From Bacteroidaceae bacterium (GTDB lineage Bacteria > Bacteroidota > Bacteroidia > Bacteroidales > Bacteroidaceae): a DNA stretch of 38,464 nt. Shown piece by piece: positions 1 through 9,312 of the stretch (position 1 is its first letter; every line of letters starts with the position of its first letter). The notes under the pieces are model-generated. The model had not been told where the DNA came from, made no database searches, and was given only the letters and a program-made list of their open reading frames with translations. A program made the position numbers and the translations under genes. The stretch covers positions 1 to 38,464 of the forward strand of contig JAFTUV010000001.1 of the NCBI GenBank assembly GCA_017466065.1, in the 5' to 3' direction.

Positions 1-20
1 AAACATTTTCCAAACAAACA

Positions 21-66
21 ATAGCTATTCCAATGTTTATCAAAGGAATAGCTATATTTTTATTTA
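21..66 (+). terminator. Rho-independent terminator of a gene left of the window
   Basis: An 11-bp perfect stem (21-31 pairs with 45-55, arms ATAGCTATTCC / GGAATAGCTAT) with a 13-nt loop is followed by a T-rich stretch on the plus strand. It most likely ends a plus-strand gene that lies outside the left edge. The opposite strand lacks a comparable T run. Confidence 0.6.
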
Positions 67-102
67 TAGATGGTATGAATGGACATATATGAAGAAAAAC
101 TA

Positions 103-145
103 AGAGGGCAACCCATTTTTACTTTTGGGTCACCCTCTATTTTAT
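103..145. terminator. Probable terminator hairpin 3' of malQ
   Basis: GAGGGCAACCCA (104-115) pairs imperfectly with TGGGTCACCCTC (126-137): two 5-bp G/C-rich segments separated by a 2-nt mismatch. On the minus strand the stem is followed by TTTTT, so it could end malQ transcription about 215 bp beyond its stop codon. On the plus strand the following ATTTTATTA is weaker. Confidence 0.45.
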
Positions 146-192
146 TAGGTAATTATATATAATTTTACACCAATAGAAAACTGATAAGAAAC

Positions 193-304
193 TGTCATTT
201 CGAACGAACCAACGGCCGACGCCCGTAGGGGCAAAAGTCAATGTGAGAAATCTCAACAATGCTGATATCCAGATTTCTCGTCGCTCCGCTCCATCGAAAT
301 GACA
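193..304. repeat. Nested inverted repeat, likely a dispersed intergenic repeat
   Basis: The outer arms TGTCATTTCGA (193-203) and TCGAAATGACA (294-304) are perfect reverse complements. An inner pair GAGAAATCT (245-253) and AGATTTCTC (271-279) is also perfect. The layout looks like a short palindromic intergenic repeat rather than a gene. I see only this one copy in the window, so the family assignment is an inference. The reading frame running through it (137-331, minus) has no protein-like features. Confidence 0.6.
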
Positions 305-352
305 AACATGTGTAACATTGTATATAATCACCTCTTATTATAATCGCAACTA

Positions 353-3040
353 TTAAGCCCCGCGACCGGAGTCGGTTATCATCGCCAACAGATTTTCGTT
401 AAAAGCACGCTCGTTCATCATATCATCGATGGCTATGTGCATACGGTAGTTCCACAAATGGTCGCGATTCGAGGGAACATTTATGCGCTCGGCATCGGGG
501 TCGGACAGACGCAAACGTTCATCCATTGCCATCAGGTCCTGCCAAGCAAAGAGCGCGAATGCCGCAGGTGATTGCAGATGTTGGGCAATTATGGCGCGGG
601 CAATCGTTCCACTCATTTCCTTCGGTGCTTCGCCGCAACAACCAAGAACCTGATTATAGAATTGTGCCGACAGAGCCTCATCCTCGCGCCACCACCCTCG
701 CAAAGTGCTCATATCGTGAGTAGAGGGGGTTGCCACCGAGAGATAAGGGTAACATTCGGGGCGGGCAAATGTTTCGCCGTAGAGCTTCGGCATACGCTGT
801 ATTTCGAGTGAGAGAATTTGCAGGTTCTTCATCACCCAAGGAACACAAGCAGGAATCATTCCGAGGTCTTCGCCACAGGCTGTCATTGTGGTCGATTGCA
901 GCACGGGAGCGAGCTTGCGCATACCCTCCTCGAACCAATGCATCGTGTGGCGATTATAGAAATACTCTTCGTAGATGCGGTCGTAGGCTATGCGCAGGGG
1001 TTGCGGCAGCTGCCTGTAAGCCTCGGTGTCGCCACCCAAGATGCGAGGCACAAACTTGTCGGGCTCTTTCAGGTCGCGCAGGAAAAGCACGCTGCCAAAG
1101 AGGCGTAAAAGGGCCTTCTTCATCTGCTCGGGGAATTTAGGGCCGCACTTATCGTAAATTTCGTATGCCAGAGCCGAGGCTCCGCCAATATGTTGTTTAA
1201 AGCAGTAGGTGCCGTCGGGTGCCTCATCGAGGAAGCGTTCCACTATATATTTTACACGGCGCGGGAAGAGTTCCTTCAACAACTCCTTTGTAATATAGGG
1301 GCGCAAATGTTGCTCCTCTATCGCAAAGCCGGCAGCTGCAAGCTCCTCCACGCTATAAGGCCTGTTGGGAGAGAAACTGCCCGAAAGGCCGCTTATTGCC
1401 GTGTGAGGTATCTCCCAAATGCGGAAGAAGCCAAGAACGTGGTCGATGCGGTAGGCATCGAAGAAGTGCGACATATATTGCAAACGACGACGCCACCAAG
1501 CATAGCCGTCCTTTTCCATTATATCCCAATTATATGTGGGGAAGCCCCAATTCTGCCCATCGGCAGCAAACATATCGGGGGGTGCGCCGGCCGACACTTC
1601 GAGATTAAACTGTTCACGTTCGCACCACACGTCCACGCCGTTGGGGGCAACACCTATGGGAATATCGCCTTTTAGTGCTACGCCTATGGAATTGGCATAA
1701 TCGTGTGCTTCGCTCAACTGCTTGTGCAGAATATACTGAACAAGCATATAGAACTCTATTTCACGAGCCGCATCGGGATATTCGGCAAGCAATGCAGCTT
1801 CGGTATTATCGTCGTAATAGCGATATTTACCCCAATCCCAAATGCAACTGTGCAGGCGTTTGGTGAGGTAACGGAACAATGCGTAAGGTTTAAGCCAACG
1901 TTTCTGCTCCTCAATGAAAAGACGGCAGCCCTCGGAGGCAAGCAACTCACTACCCTGCTCGGCAAAAAGGTCGCGCAGATATTTCATTTTAAGGGCATAG
2001 ACCAGCGAGTAGTTCACGGCGGGAGCCTCATTGAGTTTCTTGCGGTGGGCCTCGTAGTAATTGTTGGCCTTGTCGCTCGCCAAACGCGGCAACGCCGACA
2101 TATCCATATATATGGGGTTCAATGCATAGACCGATACACAGTTATAGGGATAGGAATCTTCGTCGCCACCGAATATTGTAGTATCGTTCAATGGCAACAA
2201 TTGCAATATATTCTGCCCGGTGGCACGCAACCACTCGGCCATAAGTTTAATATCGCCAAAGTCGCCTACTCCCCAACCTTTGTGGGAACGTATGGAGAAG
2301 AGCGGTATAACCGTTCCGGCCAAACGTATTTCGGGCGATGGGAATATCGCGTGAGGAAGAGTAAAGGAGTGGGAAGCGGCGTCCTCGCGTAACACAAGCA
2401 ACAAGAAATTGCGATTTTCGCCCTCTTCCCACTGCACTTTACCATCTTTATCTATCTTTATGAATTTGAAGTGTATATTACCGTCACAAAGGTTCTCTAT
2501 ATCCAGCGTCACGCTCCACAAATTAGGTTCCACCTGCTGCAACAGAGGGGCTGCCGAAGGCTCCCAAGCACCGAGCAATGGTGCATCGCCGCAAACGGCA
2601 AGGCTCTCCCCCTCGCCTATCCCCATTGCATAAAGAGTGAGGGTGAGGCTGCGGTTGTACCAGTTTATTCGGGGCGACTCTGCAAGAGAAGGTTGCGCAG
2701 AGAAGAAACGGAACAGATTGGTCTGTGTGTAGTTGCCCACAGGTGAGTCGAGCCACATATCACACACATAGTATGAATTGTTGACGCAATTTATCGACAG
2801 TTTATGCGGGGTTACCGCCCACTCGTTGCGGGCCACCTTGCCGGCACGCATAAGGCGATAGCCATACTCAATTGCCGTTACATCGGGGGCAAGTTCCAAT
2901 GAGGCACACCAAGAGGCTGTGTCCACACTCTGCATTTCTATAATGAGTTCCTGTTCGGCGGCACCCGACAGCTTGCACACTATCTGCATTGTGCAATCCT
3001 TCTCGGCGTGGTAACTTATATTGAATTTTACTATTTTCAT
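353..3040 (-). CDS. malQ: 4-alpha-glucanotransferase (amylomaltase) with N-terminal starch-binding modules
   Basis: This GH77 enzyme transfers alpha-1,4-glucan segments and releases glucose during maltodextrin and glycogen metabolism; it is expected in the cytoplasm because no signal peptide is visible. At 895 residues it has the long Bacteroidota architecture: an N-terminal CBM20-like region (about 1-110), a second, clearer CBM20 (about 130-235) and the GH77 barrel (about 250-880). The catalytic set is visible: nucleophile D533 in YRIDHVLGFFRIW, acid/base E724 in CGEDLGM, and D776 in STHDMSTLRGWW. It stands alone on the minus strand, divergent from leuA. The start at MKIVKF is the only one giving a complete first module. 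No other starch-utilisation gene is adjacent. Confidence 0.95.
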   Translation of the reverse strand: MKIVKFNISYHAEKDCTMQIVCKLSGAAEQELIIEMQSVDTASWCASLELAPDVTAIEYGYRLMRAGKVARNEWAVTPHKLSINCVNNSYYVCDMWLDSPVGNYTQTNLFRFFSAQPSLAESPRINWYNRSLTLTLYAMGIGEGESLAVCGDAPLLGAWEPSAAPLLQQVEPNLWSVTLDIENLCDGNIHFKFIKIDKDGKVQWEEGENRNFLLLVLREDAASHSFTLPHAIFPSPEIRLAGTVIPLFSIRSHKGWGVGDFGDIKLMAEWLRATGQNILQLLPLNDTTIFGGDEDSYPYNCVSVYALNPIYMDMSALPRLASDKANNYYEAHRKKLNEAPAVNYSLVYALKMKYLRDLFAEQGSELLASEGCRLFIEEQKRWLKPYALFRYLTKRLHSCIWDWGKYRYYDDNTEAALLAEYPDAAREIEFYMLVQYILHKQLSEAHDYANSIGVALKGDIPIGVAPNGVDVWCEREQFNLEVSAGAPPDMFAADGQNWGFPTYNWDIMEKDGYAWWRRRLQYMSHFFDAYRIDHVLGFFRIWEIPHTAISGLSGSFSPNRPYSVEELAAAGFAIEEQHLRPYITKELLKELFPRRVKYIVERFLDEAPDGTYCFKQHIGGASALAYEIYDKCGPKFPEQMKKALLRLFGSVLFLRDLKEPDKFVPRILGGDTEAYRQLPQPLRIAYDRIYEEYFYNRHTMHWFEEGMRKLAPVLQSTTMTACGEDLGMIPACVPWVMKNLQILSLEIQRMPKLYGETFARPECYPYLSVATPSTHDMSTLRGWWREDEALSAQFYNQVLGCCGEAPKEMSGTIARAIIAQHLQSPAAFALFAWQDLMAMDERLRLSDPDAERINVPSNRDHLWNYRMHIAIDDMMNERAFNENLLAMITDSGRGA

Positions 3041-3175
3041 TATCCGTCATCATTGTTCGACATTGCGAAAATACAAAAAAAACTTGGAAGTTGGCATTTT
3101 GTCGGGTTCTTTGTAGGAAAAAAGAGAACATTGATAATAATCTCACAAATAGGATACAAAAATTTTAGTTTTATA

Positions 3176-3371
3176 AGAAGCTGTTTAAATTTATATCGCC
3201 AAGTTTTTTATAGAGCAGAAATAGGATGTTTATTTATTTTTTGCAGGGAGCATAGCGGGCTATGTAACCTTAAAAAAGAAAGAAACAGACATTTTTGAGT
3301 ATAAAAAACGGCGAAATAAACGATACGGCTTGTATAATAAAATATTTTTTTTAGAAATTTAAACCGCTTCT
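3176..3371. repeat. MITE-like long imperfect inverted repeat / hairpin
   Basis: The terminal arms 3176-3195 and 3352-3371 match at 18 of 20 positions as inverted repeats (core TTTAAATTT / AAATTTAAA). Inside them CGCC (3197-3200) pairs with GGCG (3310-3313), and the 10-bp block 3203-3212 pairs with 3300-3309. The tip is CATAG-CGGG-CTATG (3251-3264). No coding sequence is present. The form suits a miniature inverted-repeat element or a transcribed hairpin. A segment around 3310-3332 can compete weakly for pairing with the left arm. Confidence 0.6.
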
Positions 3372-3384
3372 AAAATAAAAAGAC

Positions 3385-3392
3385 TATTTTTG
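3385..3392 (+). promoter_or_regulatory. leuA promoter -7 element
   Basis: TATTTTTG fits the Bacteroidota -7 consensus TAnnTTTG exactly. No clear TTTG is found at the usual -33 distance. It would give a transcript start near 3399 and a leader of about 70 nt before the leuA ATG at 3470. Confidence 0.6.
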
Positions 3393-3421
3393 CAGATTAG
3401 ACAGGTGTATTACCCCTGACG

Positions 3422-3443
3422 CCTTGTATTTTTTCGTACAAGG
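3422..3443 (+). promoter_or_regulatory. Small hairpin in the leu leader
   Basis: CCTTGTA (3422-3428) pairs with TACAAGG (3437-3443) around an 8-nt T-rich loop. It sits about 27 nt before the leuA start. The 3' arm includes most of AAGGAG. No leucine-rich leader peptide and no attenuator T run follow it, so any regulatory role is unproven. Confidence 0.4.
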
Positions 3444-3469
3444 AGTTTATGAATTAAAAAATTACGACT

Positions 3470-4966
3470 ATGAGTGATAGATTATTTATTTTCGACACCA
3501 CTTTGCGCGATGGAGAGCAGGTTCCCGGTTGCCAATTGAACACCGTTGAGAAAATTCAGGTGGCAAAGCAGCTGGAACAGCTTGGAGTGGATGTTATTGA
3601 GGCCGGTTTTCCAATATCGAGCCCCGGTGATTTTAATTCAGTGATTGAGATTTCAAAGGCCGTTACTTGGCCCACTATATGTGCCCTCACACGAGGAGTG
3701 GAGAAAGACATCGACGTTGCTGTCGATGCCCTGCGCTACGCAAAGCACAAGCGCATACACACAGGCATAGGAACATCGGACTCACATATTCAGTATAAAT
3801 TCCGCTCGACACGCGAGGAGATTATCGAGCGTGCCGTTGCTGCCGTTAAATATGCGAAACGTTACGTAGAGGATGTGGAATTCTATGCCGAAGATGCCGG
3901 ACGCACCGACAACGAATATCTTGCCCGTGTGGTAGAGGCCGTGATTAAGGCCGGTGCCACTGTGGTAAACATTCCCGACACCACAGGCTACTGCCTGCCC
4001 ACCGAATATGGTGCAAAGATAAAATATTTGATGGAGAATGTTGACGGCATTCACAAGGCAATAATTTCGACCCACTGCCACAATGATTTAGGAATGGCCA
4101 CAGCAAACACCCTTTCGGGTGTGATGAATGGTGCGCGTCAGGTGGAGGTTACCATAAACGGTATTGGCGAGAGAGCCGGTAACACTTCGCTCGAAGAGAT
4201 TGTTATGATTACAAAGTGCCACCCCACACTGCAAGTGGAAACAAACATAAACACACAAAAGATATTCCCCACGAGCCGTATGATTTCGAGCCTTATGAAT
4301 ATGCCTGTGCAGGCAAACAAGGCCATTGTGGGACGAAACGCATTTGCACACTCCTCGGGCATACATCAGGATGGCGTGCTGAAAGATGTGAGCACATACG
4401 AAATTATGAACCCCAAGGATGTGGGCATCGACGATAACTCAATTGTGCTCACCGCACGCAGCGGTCGCGCAGCCCTCAAATATCGTTTGAGTGTGCTTGG
4501 CATAACTCTCGAAGATGAAAAACTCAACGAGGTTTACGAGCAATTCCTGCGCCTTGCCGACAAGAAGAAGGAGATTCACGACGATGATATTCTGGTGCTC
4601 GCCGGTGCCGAGCGCAGCAACAACAAAGGCATTAAGCTCGATTATTTGCAGGTGACCACCGGGCTCAACACCCGCTCGGTGGCAAGCATCGGATTGCGCA
4701 TTGCCGGTGAATTGTTCGAGAGTGCATCGACCGGTAACGGCCCCGTGGATGCTGCCATTAAGGCTCTTAAAAATATCATACGCCGCGAAATGGTGCTCAA
4801 AGAGTTCACCATTCAGGCTATAAGCAAGGGCAGCGATGATATGGGTAAAGTGCATATGCAGGTGGAATATAACGACCGTCTCTATTATGGATTCGGTGCA
4901 AACACCGACATTGTGAGCGCATCGGTAGAGGCATATATCGACTGTATAAACAAATTCAACGAATAA
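3470..4966 (+). CDS. leuA: 2-isopropylmalate synthase
   Basis: This enzyme condenses acetyl-CoA with 2-ketoisovalerate, the first committed step of leucine synthesis. The 498-residue product has the full-length DRE-TIM layout: catalytic [13 protein letters not shown] near residues 8-20 (R13, D14), the metal-binding HCH pair H202/H204 in STHCHNDLG, the NGIGERAGN loop, and a C-terminal LeuA allosteric domain (about 370-498), so leucine feedback inhibition is likely. It is the first gene of leuACDB, and leuC starts 15 bp after its stop. A homocitrate or citramalate synthase is possible on the catalytic motif alone, but the complete operon supports LeuA. Confidence 0.95.
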   Translation: MSDRLFIFDTTLRDGEQVPGCQLNTVEKIQVAKQLEQLGVDVIEAGFPISSPGDFNSVIEISKAVTWPTICALTRGVEKDIDVAVDALRYAKHKRIHTGIGTSDSHIQYKFRSTREEIIERAVAAVKYAKRYVEDVEFYAEDAGRTDNEYLARVVEAVIKAGATVVNIPDTTGYCLPTEYGAKIKYLMENVDGIHKAIISTHCHNDLGMATANTLSGVMNGARQVEVTINGIGERAGNTSLEEIVMITKCHPTLQVETNINTQKIFPTSRMISSLMNMPVQANKAIVGRNAFAHSSGIHQDGVLKDVSTYEIMNPKDVGIDDNSIVLTARSGRAALKYRLSVLGITLEDEKLNEVYEQFLRLADKKKEIHDDDILVLAGAERSNNKGIKLDYLQVTTGLNTRSVASIGLRIAGELFESASTGNGPVDAAIKALKNIIRREMVLKEFTIQAISKGSDDMGKVHMQVEYNDRLYYGFGANTDIVSASVEAYIDCINKFNE

Positions 4967-4981
4967 CACGCCAAGAAGAAG

Positions 4982-6376
4982 ATGAACACACTTTTCGACA
5001 AAATATGGGATGCTCACGTTGTACAGAAGGTTGAGGACGGCCCCACACAATTATATATTGACCGCCTTTATTGTCACGAGGTAACATCGCCGCAGGCATT
5101 CGACGAGTTGCGCAGCAGAGGTATCGGCTGTTTACGTCCCGACAGGATTTTCTGTATGCCCGACCATAATATACCCACAAAGGACCAAGACAAGCCCATT
5201 GCCGACAGTGTATCGCGCAATCAGGTTGACACGCTCACAAAGAACGCCTCACAGTTCGGGCTCTCCTACTGGGGAATGAAGCACCCCAACAACGGAATTA
5301 TACACGTTGTGGGCCCCGAGCAGGGATTGACTCTCCCCGGAATGACCATCGTGTGCGGTGACTCGCACACTTCGACCCACGGTGCTATGGGTGCCATTGC
5401 ATTCGGAATAGGAACAAGTGAGGTGGGAATGGTTATGGCGTCGCAATGTATCCTGCAACAGAAGCCCAAGGCTATGCGCATAAGCGTAGAGGGCAAGCTG
5501 GGCAAGGGTGTCACTGCCAAGGATGTGGCACTCTACATTATGTCGATGATGACCACCAGCGGTGCAACAGGCTACTTTGTGGAGTATGCCGGAGAGGCTA
5601 TCCGCTCGTTGAGTATGGAGAGCCGCCTCACGCTTTGCAACCTTTCTATCGAAATGGGTGCTCGTGGCGGAATGGTCGCTCCCGATGAAATTACATTCGA
5701 ATATATTAAGGGGCGTCCCTACGCTCCCAAAGGCGAGGAGTGGAAAAAGGCTGTTGCCTATTGGAGGACTTTGAAAAGCGACACAGATGCTGTGTTTGAC
5801 AAGGAATATACCTTCCGCGCCGAGGATATTGAGCCGCGTATAACATACGGCACCAACCCCGGAATGGGAATAGGAATTACCGAGAATATTCCCACCGCCG
5901 ACTCCATAGACGAGGCGGGGCGTGCATCGTTCCTCAAATCGTTGGAGTATATGAAATTTACTCCCGGACAATCGCTCCTCGGGCACAGCATCGACTATGT
6001 TTTTGTGGGCAGCTGCACCAACGGCCGCATAGAGGACTTCCGTGCCTTTGCACAGATTGTCAAGGGAAAGAAAAAAGCCGACGGAGTAACCGCTTGGTTA
6101 GTGCCCGGCTCTTGGAGTGTGGCACGCCAAATTGAGACAGAAGGCATTGACAAGATACTCGTCGAGGCAGGCTTTGAAATTCGCGAACCGGGTTGCTCGG
6201 CCTGCCTTGCAATGAACGAGGATAAAGTGCCCGCAGGAAAATATTGCGTATCGACAAGCAACCGTAACTTCGAAGGACGACAAGGCCCCGGCTCACACAC
6301 TATTCTCGCAAGCCCATACGTTGCGGCTGCGGCAGCCGTAACCGGCAGAATCACCGACCCGCGAGAATTGCTTTAA
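4982..6376 (+). CDS. leuC: 3-isopropylmalate dehydratase large subunit
   Basis: This is the catalytic iron-sulfur subunit of isopropylmalate isomerase, which converts 2- to 3-isopropylmalate together with LeuD. The three [4Fe-4S] cysteines are present: C345 in VGSCTNGR, and C405 and C408 in GCSAC. Other aconitase-family motifs are [19 protein letters not shown] and the C-terminal [14 protein letters not shown]. The length of 464 residues is usual for bacterial LeuC. It sits between leuA and leuD with short gaps (15 and 22 bp), consistent with one transcript. Confidence 0.96.
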   Translation: MNTLFDKIWDAHVVQKVEDGPTQLYIDRLYCHEVTSPQAFDELRSRGIGCLRPDRIFCMPDHNIPTKDQDKPIADSVSRNQVDTLTKNASQFGLSYWGMKHPNNGIIHVVGPEQGLTLPGMTIVCGDSHTSTHGAMGAIAFGIGTSEVGMVMASQCILQQKPKAMRISVEGKLGKGVTAKDVALYIMSMMTTSGATGYFVEYAGEAIRSLSMESRLTLCNLSIEMGARGGMVAPDEITFEYIKGRPYAPKGEEWKKAVAYWRTLKSDTDAVFDKEYTFRAEDIEPRITYGTNPGMGIGITENIPTADSIDEAGRASFLKSLEYMKFTPGQSLLGHSIDYVFVGSCTNGRIEDFRAFAQIVKGKKKADGVTAWLVPGSWSVARQIETEGIDKILVEAGFEIREPGCSACLAMNEDKVPAGKYCVSTSNRNFEGRQGPGSHTILASPYVAAAAAVTGRITDPRELL

Positions 6377-6398
6377 CCACCACAAAAGCTAAAAAACG

Positions 6399-6989
6399 AT
6401 GAAAAAAGAAAAATTCAGCATACTTACCGACAGTTGCATACCTTTGCCACTTGAAAATATAGACACCGACCAGATTGTGCCGGCACGCTTCCTAAAAGCG
6501 ACGACCCGCGAGGGGTTCGGCGATTATCTGTTCCGCGACTGGCGTTTCGACAAAGAGGGCAACAAGATTGAGAGTTTCGTAATGAACAACCCCACATATA
6601 GTGGCAAAATTCTTGTCGCAGGCAAGAATTTCGGTTGCGGTTCGAGCCGCGAGCACGCCGCTTGGGCCATTGCCGACTATGGGTTCCGCGTTGTAGTATC
6701 GAGTTTCTTTGCCGACATTCACAAGAACAACGAGCTTAACAATTTTGTGCTGCCCGTGGTGGTGAGCGAGGAGTTTCTCAAAGAGCTGTTTGCAAGCATC
6801 GAGGAGAACCCCGCCACACAGGTAACCGTGAACCTCCCCGAACAGACAATAACCAACAACGCCACAGGCAAGAGCGAAAAGTTCGAGATTAACGGCTACA
6901 AGAAGCACTGCCTGATGAACGGGCTCGATGACATAGATTTTCTGCTTGCCAACAAGGATAAGATAGAGGCTTGGGAGAAACAACAGTAG
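6399..6989 (+). CDS. leuD: 3-isopropylmalate dehydratase small subunit
   Basis: This is the swivel-domain subunit that pairs with LeuC. The family signatures [12 protein letters not shown] (near residue 20) and [15 protein letters not shown] (substrate-loop region) are intact, followed by the [11 protein letters not shown] segment. The length of 196 residues is normal. The gene lies 22 bp after leuC and 46 bp before leuB in the same direction. Confidence 0.96.
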   Translation: MKKEKFSILTDSCIPLPLENIDTDQIVPARFLKATTREGFGDYLFRDWRFDKEGNKIESFVMNNPTYSGKILVAGKNFGCGSSREHAAWAIADYGFRVVVSSFFADIHKNNELNNFVLPVVVSEEFLKELFASIEENPATQVTVNLPEQTITNNATGKSEKFEINGYKKHCLMNGLDDIDFLLANKDKIEAWEKQQ

Positions 6990-7035
6990 GCAGTGATTAT
7001 TTTGTTTCACTAATAACATTATAACAAGCACAATT

Positions 7036-8109
7036 ATGAATTTAAATATAGCAGTATTGCCGGGCGACGGAATAGGGCCCGAAATTATAGCACAAGCACT
7101 TGAAGTAACAAAAGCCGTATGCAACAAATTCGGACACACACTCACTCACAAGAAAGGCCTCGTGGGCGCGTGTGCAATAGATGCGACAGGGAACCCCTAC
7201 CCCGACGAGACTCACGAGCTATGTATGCAGAGCGACGCTATACTCTTTGGCGCAGTGGGCGACCTTCGCTTCGACAACAACCCCAACGCAAAAGTGCGCC
7301 CCGAACAAGGCCTGCTCGCTATGCGCAAGAAGCTCGGCCTTTATGCCAATCTGCGTCCCGTAACAACCTTCGAGGCCCTCATTGATAAATCGCCATTGCG
7401 CACCGACATTGTGAAAGGCACCGATTTTATGTGCATACGCGAACTCACCGGCGGCCTCTATTTCGGTCGTCCGCAGGGCCGCAGCGAGGATGGCAAGGTT
7501 GCATACGACACCTGTGTATATTCTCGCGAGGAGATTGAACGAATAGTGAAACTTGCCTATGAGTATGCGATGAAACGCAACAAGAAGGTGACTGTTATCG
7601 ACAAGGCCAACGTGCTTGCAACATCGCGTTTGTGGCGCGAAGTTGCAAAAGAGATTGCAACAGAATATCCAGAGGTTGAAACAGAATTTATGTTCGTGGA
7701 CAATGCCGCAATGCGCCTTATACAGTGGCCTACATCGTTCGACGTGATGGTAACCGAAAATATGTTCGGCGACATTCTCACCGACGAAGGCTCCGTGATA
7801 ACAGGCTCACTCGGATTGCTCCCCTCGGCATCTATCGGCATTCACACATCGCTCTTCGAGCCCATACACGGCTCTTGGCCACAGGCTGCCGGCAAAAATA
7901 TCGCCAACCCCCTTGCGACAATATTGTCGGCTGCAATGATGTTCGAATATGCATTCGGCCTTATGGAAGAGGGCAGGCTCATACGCGAGGCTGTAAACGC
8001 CTCGATGGAGGCCAATGTGAGAACTCCCGACATTCAGGTCGAGGGCGGCAAGGAGTATGGCACCAAAGAGGTGGGAGAATGGATCGTAAACTACATTAAC
8101 AACAAATAG
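7036..8109 (+). CDS. leuB: 3-isopropylmalate dehydrogenase
   Basis: This enzyme carries out the NAD-dependent oxidative decarboxylation of 3-isopropylmalate to 2-ketoisocaproate. Visible motifs are the N-terminal GDGIGPEI, the metal and substrate loop [15 protein letters not shown], and the NAD-binding [18 protein letters not shown]. At 357 residues it is full length. It is the last leucine gene, and the next gene begins only 6 nt after its TAG stop, so the leu transcript probably continues into envelope genes. Confidence 0.96.
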   Translation: MNLNIAVLPGDGIGPEIIAQALEVTKAVCNKFGHTLTHKKGLVGACAIDATGNPYPDETHELCMQSDAILFGAVGDLRFDNNPNAKVRPEQGLLAMRKKLGLYANLRPVTTFEALIDKSPLRTDIVKGTDFMCIRELTGGLYFGRPQGRSEDGKVAYDTCVYSREEIERIVKLAYEYAMKRNKKVTVIDKANVLATSRLWREVAKEIATEYPEVETEFMFVDNAAMRLIQWPTSFDVMVTENMFGDILTDEGSVITGSLGLLPSASIGIHTSLFEPIHGSWPQAAGKNIANPLATILSAAMMFEYAFGLMEEGRLIREAVNASMEANVRTPDIQVEGGKEYGTKEVGEWIVNYINNK

Positions 8110-8115
8110 GAAAAA

Positions 8116-9303
8116 GTGCTTGTTACACGACACTGCATATTGACACTTATCACACTGTTGCTCCTCATAGGAGCAACAGTGCTTAATCCTTGCTATGCGC
8201 AAAAGAAGGCCGAAAAACCCTTCACGGTTGTAATAGACCCCGGACACGGAGGAGTGGACCCCGGAGCGTTGGGACGCAAGGCAAAGGAGAAGGATGTAAA
8301 TATGAACGTGTCAAAAGCACTTGCCGAAATGATTAAAGAGGATTTTCCCGAGGTTAAAATCATTTTCACCCGCAAGACCGATGTAAAAATACCGCTCGTG
8401 CGCCGTGCCACCATTGCCAACGACGCAAAAGCCGACCTCTTTATTTCGATACACTCCAACGCCTCAAAGTCGCGCTCGGCACGCGGTTGCGAAACGTTCA
8501 CATTGGGCTCGGGAAGCAGTGCCGAAGCAAAGGCGGCGGCTATGTATGAGAACGAAGTTATATTGCTGGAAGACAATTTCGAAGAGACCTACAAGGGCTT
8601 CGACCCTCGTTCGAGTGAAAGCTATATAATTTTCGAGCTTATACGCAGCCACGATATGGAAAAAAGCATCGCTCTTGCCGAGGCGGTGCAGAAAGGAATG
8701 GTAAAACGAACCGGATTGAACAACCGTGGCGTTTCGTCGGCCGGTTTTCTTGTGCTGCACAAGACTGTAATGCCGAGCATCCTTGTGGAGCTTGGATTTA
8801 TTTCGAACCCCACCGAGGAGAAATACATTGCATCGAAGGCCGGGCAAAAGGCTCTTGCAAAGGGTATCTTCGATGGTTTTTCAGCCTATTACAACACCTA
8901 TAAGAAGAACCTCGACAAGCAGACGGCTGCCACAAAGGAGGGGAAAAGCACAAAGCCCGGAAAGCAACAACCGACAAAAGAGAGCACGACCAAAGAGAAA
9001 CAGGCAAAAACCAACTCCACGGAAAGAGTTGTTGCCGGGAAGCCCATTTTCAAAGTTCAGATATTGGCCACAGATACCAAACTTCGCAACAACGACAAAC
9101 GTTTGAAAGGTGTGAAGGCCGATTATTACAAAGAGAAAGGAATGTACAAGTACACATACGGCGAGAGCCACAATTACGACGAGATTGCCAAAATGCGCAA
9201 GAACATTTCCGCAAAATTCAAGGAGGCATTCGTGGTGGCCTTTCTCAACGGCAAAAAGATAAATACAAAGGAGGCTATCGAGATTTACCGTAAACAAAAA
9301 TAA
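8116..9303 (+). CDS. Secreted N-acetylmuramoyl-L-alanine amidase with C-terminal SPOR-like region
   Basis: This is a zinc amidase (Amidase_3 family) that cleaves the lactyl-amide bond of peptidoglycan, probably during daughter-cell separation. I chose the GTG at 8116 because it yields a complete signal peptide (hydrophobic ILTLITLLLLIGATVL, likely cut after CYA). The catalytic domain spans about 33-265: VVIDPGHGGVDPG and FISIHSNA carry zinc histidines, and the catalytic glutamate lies in LVELGFISNP. A lysine- and threonine-rich linker (about 275-310) leads to a C-terminal segment beginning FKVQILA that resembles a SPOR septal peptidoglycan-binding domain. It starts 6 nt after leuB and ends 9 nt before the MCE gene. 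Confidence 0.88.
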   Translation: MLVTRHCILTLITLLLLIGATVLNPCYAQKKAEKPFTVVIDPGHGGVDPGALGRKAKEKDVNMNVSKALAEMIKEDFPEVKIIFTRKTDVKIPLVRRATIANDAKADLFISIHSNASKSRSARGCETFTLGSGSSAEAKAAAMYENEVILLEDNFEETYKGFDPRSSESYIIFELIRSHDMEKSIALAEAVQKGMVKRTGLNNRGVSSAGFLVLHKTVMPSILVELGFISNPTEEKYIASKAGQKALAKGIFDGFSAYYNTYKKNLDKQTAATKEGKSTKPGKQQPTKESTTKEKQAKTNSTERVVAGKPIFKVQILATDTKLRNNDKRLKGVKADYYKEKGMYKYTYGESHNYDEIAKMRKNISAKFKEAFVVAFLNGKKINTKEAIEIYRKQK

Positions 9304-9312
9304 CCGTACAAT

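Larger units (their letters stand above)
3041..3469. other. Divergent malQ/leuA intergenic region
   Basis: This 429-bp AT-rich stretch holds no convincing gene. It contains the long inverted repeat at 3176-3371, the leuA -7 element at 3385-3392 and a small leader hairpin at 3422-3443. A weak minus-strand match to the -7 consensus (TATTTTCG, 3066-3073) might serve malQ. An open frame at 3008-3298 (plus) overlaps malQ and the repeat and has no protein signature. Confidence 0.7.

Noticed and set aside
137..331. Minus-strand 64-residue open frame
   Set aside because: It runs across the nested palindromic repeat and a terminator-like hairpin, and its composition is not protein-like.
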